Both the position numbers and the translations under genes were made by a program. Positions 60,616-64,000 of a stretch of DNA of 64,000 nt are shown one piece after another. Below the pieces are notes generated by a model that saw nothing but the letters and a program-made list of their open reading frames with translations, made no database searches and was not told the DNA's origin. The DNA comes from Shewanella jiangmenensis (lineage in GTDB: Bacteria > Pseudomonadota > Gammaproteobacteria > Enterobacterales > Shewanellaceae). Each line of letters begins with the position of its first letter. Positions within the stretch are counted from its first letter, which is position 1. Location: positions 62,001 to 126,000 of the forward strand of contig NZ_JAHEPS010000001.1 in the NCBI RefSeq assembly GCF_018596335.1, read 5' to 3'.

Positions 60616-62397
60616 ATGCCTGAAATCAAGAGTTTAGCCCTAAGCCAACTGGCGACTCGTGAAAGCCAACTGGCGACTCGTGACAGCCAACTGGCGACTC
60701 GAGATGGCCAATTGGCCAGCCGTGAGAGTCAGCAATCCCACAGCCTGCTGCCGGTAAAGGCAGCTGCCACTGCTGGCGGCATTCGTTTTGATGTCGCGGG
60801 CAGTCGTTTTTTTGTCGATAGCAACACGCTTTCACGGTTACTTTCAGCTTCAATCGCTACATCCAGCACTGCGTCATCAACTAATGCATCATCAATCAGC
60901 CAGTGGCTGGCGCGATTGCCTACGGACCAAACAAGTCTTAGCGGCGCATCATCCGTCACTCTGCTGGGGCTTGGGCAATCATCCTCCATGGCATTGCCAC
61001 AGGCATTTATTAAGCTTATTCACAACAAAGGCCTTGCTGCATCACAGCTTATGGCGCTTGCGCGTCAAGGCAGCGGGTATCTTCTGGGCGAAGCCATAGT
61101 GAATCAGCAGCAGCTTAAATTCGCTTCGCTTCCAGCACTGCCGCTACCCAAAAACCTGCCACTTCCGCCCGGACGATACCGCGCACGCATCACGGTCGTT
61201 GACGGCGGCTTGACACTGACCCTTGATAAAATTGAATGTGAATTACAAGCCCGTGCGGCTGATGCCGCGATGGACCCGGACCACAGCGGGAGTAACGAAA
61301 GCAGCGCCAATCTTAATAGCGCCAGTCCGAGCGAAACCTTAAGCAGCACCAAACGTCAGGACATGATACTGCAGTCGCTGCAACGTAAACTGCTAGGCCC
61401 GCTATCCGCGCCGGATTCCGTTGCCAACATCAAAGCGTCACTGCCAGAGCCTGAAGCTGCGAAGTCAGCAACGCCGCCAGTAGCTGATGCAGATGCCGAA
61501 AAACTGCATGCAGATAAGGGCTCGAGACTAAGCGAAAGCACGCAGCTAAACTCGAACGTACCGATAAACAAGAGCGCGCAGCAGCGCCTTGGCGAGGCGC
61601 TGGCAAGAACCGGTGCCATGCTGGAAGAAGAAATTACCGCGGAAGAAATACCTGTAACGCCAGCATCGGCTGAACTTGCCGGTTTGATGGCGCTGCTACA
61701 GCCCTTGCCGGTAAGCGCCCTGATGGCACCCGGGCGTTTAAAGGAAGCCATGCTAAGCGCTGCCAACCCCAATTTGCTGCCCCTTAACGGCGATACCCCC
61801 GACACAGTGCAAAGCCGACCTCTTGCCTTACTGTTTCAGCTTTTGATGGGCCTTATGGGCAAACAAGGCTCGCTGAAGCCAGGCTTGCTGCTCGGCATTT
61901 GGTCGGCGGCGTTGATGCGCCGGGCAAATCTTAAATTTCCAGGCGAGCTTGTGCAGAAAGGCGCTGAGCTCGCCAAGGACGTGAGCTTACTGTCTCAATC
62001 CCGCCTTGAATTGCTGCAGGCGAGCCGCGACAGCGATGGCTGGTACTTCTGTTTACCCTACCTGCTTAGTGATAAACAGCAAAGCTTTGAAGGACATTGG
62101 CAAAATTCGCCTGCTACACCTGATGAGGCAAAGCCCCTTCGCTGGCAACTGAGCCTCAGGTTTAATTTAACTGATGCAGAGCTGCTTGTTAAAGCACGGC
62201 GCTACCCTGACCATCTGGCGCTGCAACTTATCAGCAGCAATGCCGCCATGACCGGCCGCATCGCTAATTTTGTGCCGGTGCTTAGCAAGCATTTGGCGGC
62301 ATTGGGGTTTGAAAACCCTCAGATAAACGCCCTTACTGACCGGGTGCCGCCTTCGCTGCTGCCCAATGGCTTTGAGCCTTTGACTATTGAGGTTTAA
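60616..62397 (+). CDS. FliK-like flagellar hook-length control domain protein
   Basis: The 593-residue protein starts with four heptapeptide repeats (SQLATRE/D, about residues 10-37). A variable Ser/Ala-rich region runs to about residue 420, containing LPLPPGRYRARITVVDGG. The C-terminal FliK-type domain (about 470-590) has WYFCLPYLLSDKQQSFEGHW and LRWQLSLRFNLTDAELLVKA. The next gene encodes a free FlhB-C-terminal-like domain, the known partner of FliK in the substrate switch, which supports a role at the flagellar export gate. It is not the main fliK of a flagellar operon by context. Confidence 0.75.
   Translation: MPEIKSLALSQLATRESQLATRDSQLATRDGQLASRESQQSHSLLPVKAAATAGGIRFDVAGSRFFVDSNTLSRLLSASIATSSTASSTNASSISQWLARLPTDQTSLSGASSVTLLGLGQSSSMALPQAFIKLIHNKGLAASQLMALARQGSGYLLGEAIVNQQQLKFASLPALPLPKNLPLPPGRYRARITVVDGGLTLTLDKIECELQARAADAAMDPDHSGSNESSANLNSASPSETLSSTKRQDMILQSLQRKLLGPLSAPDSVANIKASLPEPEAAKSATPPVADADAEKLHADKGSRLSESTQLNSNVPINKSAQQRLGEALARTGAMLEEEITAEEIPVTPASAELAGLMALLQPLPVSALMAPGRLKEAMLSAANPNLLPLNGDTPDTVQSRPLALLFQLLMGLMGKQGSLKPGLLLGIWSAALMRRANLKFPGELVQKGAELAKDVSLLSQSRLELLQASRDSDGWYFCLPYLLSDKQQSFEGHWQNSPATPDEAKPLRWQLSLRFNLTDAELLVKARRYPDHLALQLISSNAAMTGRIANFVPVLSKHLAALGFENPQINALTDRVPPSLLPNGFEPLTIEV
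60643..60726 (+). repeat. 21-bp in-frame tandem repeat, four units
   Basis: Units at 60643, 60664, 60685 and 60706. The first three begin AGCCAACTGGCGACTCG and the fourth is diverged. Each encodes Ser/Gly-Gln-Leu-Ala-[Thr/Ser]-Arg-[Glu/Asp], a charged heptad. Confidence 0.9.
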
Positions 62398-62399
62398 CC

Positions 62400-62702
62400 A
62401 TGAGTAACGAAAAACGTCTGGCGGTTGCCCTCAGTTACGATGGTAATGGCGCGCCCACAGTGACCGCCAAGGGAGAAGACTGGCTTGCCGAAGACATTAT
62501 CGCCCTTGCCGAGCAGGCAGGCATCGTGATCCACCGCGATCCAGCACTGGCCCAATACCTCTCGACCCTCGACCTGAACGAGACCATACCGCGGGAGCTG
62601 TATTTGCTTATCGCAGAGCTATTGTCTTTTGTGTATATGTTGGATGGTCGCTATCCGGAAGAATGGGCGCAGCTGCACCATAAAATCTCCACTTCTGCGT
62701 AA
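62400..62702 (+). CDS. Stand-alone FlhB C-terminal domain-like protein (FhlB)
   Basis: The 100-residue protein resembles the cytoplasmic C-terminal domain of FlhB/EscU export proteins: AVALSYDGNGAPTVTAKGEDW, AEQAGIVIHRDPALAQYLST and LNETIPRELYLLIAELLSFVY. The autocleavage N-P-T-H site is replaced by GAPTV. There are no membrane segments. It begins two bases after the FliK-like stop, so the pair is co-translated and probably interacts. Confidence 0.85.
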   Translation: MSNEKRLAVALSYDGNGAPTVTAKGEDWLAEDIIALAEQAGIVIHRDPALAQYLSTLDLNETIPRELYLLIAELLSFVYMLDGRYPEEWAQLHHKISTSA

Positions 62703-62845
62703 GGGATAACGGCAGGGAAACCGCAAAGGCCTAATCAATTGTCGCGCTGTGGAAAAATAAGCGCTGCAAAGACGCAGGCAGCGGGGTTGCAAGTCCTGCT
62801 ATAACGCTTTACTGCAAAGTTTGGCAGTGGAGCGGGGAAATTCAG

Positions 62846-62884
62846 GAGGAAAGTGCCCGAGAAAAGTGCCGGAGAAATGTGCAG
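62846..62884. repeat. Three 13-bp tandem units
   Basis: Units of the form GAG[G/A]AA[A/T][G/A]TGC starting at 62846, 62859 and 62872, each with one to three differences. Confidence 0.75.
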
Positions 62885-62991
62885 GTGAACAGAGCTTCGG
62901 TCAGCAGTGCTTCGCTGGACCGTCTGATTGATAGTGCCGTCGCAACAACAGGACCACAGCCTCAAAAAACAAAAAGTGCGCCCTAAAAACA

Positions 62992-63014
62992 ACAAGCTGC
63001 CAGTGGCAGCTTGT
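62992..63014 (-). terminator. Terminator of the DUF2802/cheW unit
   Basis: ACAAGCTGCC, AGT, GGCAGCTTGT on the plus strand. On the minus strand the stem is followed by a T-rich TTGTTTTT, as expected for the minus-strand operon. Confidence 0.8.
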
Positions 63015-63037
63015 TTGCATTCAAACTACGAACCTTA

Positions 63038-63442
63038 TCAGCGCTTGGCGTGCAGTCTCAGCAGCAGCTCAGCTTCGGCCCGGGGCAGCTCACATTCGCG
63101 CATCAGCTCATCGATACCGGCACCGAGTGACACCATTTTCATCGCGCGGCTGTATAGCCTCGCCTGCGGCTCCTGCTCCAGGGTTTCATCGATACGTGCA
63201 TCTTGCTTGAGCAGCTTTTTCTCAAGCTCAAGGACACGCTTACCCACCCCAATAGTGCCACTTCTCAGCTCCTGCAGTTCACGCTTAAGGCTATCACGTT
63301 GTTTGTCCGACTCTTTTGCCAGCAGTGTCAGTGCTTCGACCTTACTTCTGAGATTACCGAGCTGCTTTTGCAGATAAAGCACCAAACCAAGGCAAGCAAC
63401 TATGTATACCAATGCAGCAATCAGCACCCAATTCTCAGCCAT
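63038..63442 (-). CDS. DUF2802 membrane-anchored coiled-coil protein
   Basis: The 134-residue protein has one N-terminal transmembrane helix (about residues 5-24) and a coiled coil (about 30-85). A small C-terminal domain ends ECELPRAEAELLLRLHAKR, which resembles a helix-turn-helix-like DUF2802 tail. DUF2802 genes commonly sit next to cheW at the end of the chemotaxis/flagellar region, as here. Function is not established. Confidence 0.85.
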   Translation of the reverse strand: MAENWVLIAALVYIVACLGLVLYLQKQLGNLRSKVEALTLLAKESDKQRDSLKRELQELRSGTIGVGKRVLELEKKLLKQDARIDETLEQEPQARLYSRAMKMVSLGAGIDELMRECELPRAEAELLLRLHAKR

Positions 63443-63520
63443 CTAACTGCTCAACTCCTTCAATAAGCCGGTTTCAGAAACGTCAAAGGCCGCAAGCTGC
63501 GGCCTTGGGCAGACAACAGA

Positions 63521-64000
63521 TCAGATATGTGCGAGTTCGGCCCACTCTTCGTCAGACAACAGCTTATCCAAATCCACCAGAATAAGCAGTTCATTGTCAC
63601 GGTTACTGACGCCCTGAATAAACTTGGCGCTTTCTTCAGTGCCCACGTTCGGCGCGTTATCAATTTCAGAGCGGCGCAGGTAAACCACTTCGGCCACACT
63701 GTCCACCAGAATACCAATCACCTGCTTTTCGGCTTCGATAATAACAATACGAGTTGAATCATCGACTTCTGCCGGCTGCAAGCCAAAACGCGAGCGGGTA
63801 TCAATCACAGTGACCACGTTACCGCGCAGGTTGATGATCCCCAACACATAGTGAGGCGCTCCCGGCACCGGCGCAATTTCGGTATAACGCAGCACTTCCT
63901 GTACCTGCATTACGTTAATGCCGTAGGTCTCGTTATCGAGCCTGAAGGTCACCCACTGTAATACTGCGTCATCCTTACCGGCCGCCACCGCTGCCACATT
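63521..64000 (-). CDS. cheW: Chemotaxis coupling protein CheW (5' truncated by window edge)
   Basis: At least 159 residues are visible and the frame stays open to the window end. FRLDNETYGINVMQVQEVLR, PGAPHYVLGIINLRGNVV and VIDTRSRFGL are the CheW signatures. CheW links chemoreceptors to the CheA kinase. A GTG at 63997 could serve as start, but the reading frame continues out of the window, so the real start is probably further upstream. Confidence 0.96.
   Translation of the reverse strand, partial: NVAAVAAGKDDAVLQWVTFRLDNETYGINVMQVQEVLRYTEIAPVPGAPHYVLGIINLRGNVVTVIDTRSRFGLQPAEVDDSTRIVIIEAEKQVIGILVDSVAEVVYLRRSEIDNAPNVGTEESAKFIQGVSNRDNELLILVDLDKLLSDEEWAELAHI

Larger units (their letters stand above)
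62703..63037. other. Convergent intergenic region after the FlhB-like gene
   Basis: About 335 bp without a gene. It contains three 13-bp tandem units at 62846-62884 and the terminator of the DUF2802 gene at 62992-63014. Confidence 0.6.

Overview
The window reads as chromosomal DNA of a Shewanella-like gammaproteobacterium. The case rests on a decaheme OmcA/MtrC-type outer-membrane cytochrome and on a conserved flank of peptide symporter, RssB-like regulator, MlaA, FliK-like, FlhB-C-terminal-like, DUF2802 and CheW genes. Core genes are GC-rich. The surface-polysaccharide genes between about 30 and 50 kb are much AT-richer, most strongly at 36.8-42.4 kb. The genus is inferred from gene content, not from a marker gene. 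I saw no rRNA, tRNA, insertion sequence or CRISPR array.

Layout. 1-8.4 kb holds ordinary chromosomal genes: a partial LysR regulator, the decaheme cytochrome, DUF2982 and DUF218 membrane proteins, a ROK-family kinase (mak), cysQ and a YcdX-type phosphatase. 8.4-14.5 kb, on the minus strand, is a three-gene signalling unit: a PhnD-like periplasmic binding protein, a hybrid histidine kinase with an HPt domain, and a sigma54-dependent LuxO/SypG-type response regulator. 14.8-29.2 kb, on the plus strand, is an exopolysaccharide locus. It opens with a partner-switching module (REC-PP2C phosphatase, RsbW-like kinase, STAS protein). Export, chain-length, ligase/polymerase, flippase and glycosyltransferase genes follow. 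It ends with a teichoic-acid-like set (WecG/TagA-sugar transferase fusion, TagD-like, TagB/TagF-like).

30-55 kb, on the minus strand, is an O-antigen or capsule locus. In transcription order it holds a multi-SLBB exporter, Wzz, an initiating sugar transferase, a complete legionaminic-acid-type nonulosonate pathway, a candidate nonulosonate transferase, Wzx, Wzy and glycosyltransferases. GDP-fucose/GDP-mannose genes come next, and the locus ends in a decayed galU and an orphan rmlC. It is preceded by rfaH and a leader with a JUMPstart/ops element. 56-64 kb returns to conserved chromosomal genes.

Main discovery candidate. The 8.4-29.2 kb block resembles the Vibrio fischeri syp biofilm system in its parts but is arranged differently. 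Upstream of four plus-strand transcription-unit starts I find pairs of a LuxO-type operator (TTGCA-WWW-TGCAA, two exact and two near or palindromic variants) and a sigma54 -24/-12 promoter (TGGCACG-N4-[T/A]TGC-like, one of them weak). Operator and promoter are 53-77 bp apart. The sigma54 activator and its kinase are encoded next door. This predicts a self-contained regulon linking a ligand sensed by the PhnD-like protein to a polymer that may carry glycerol phosphate.
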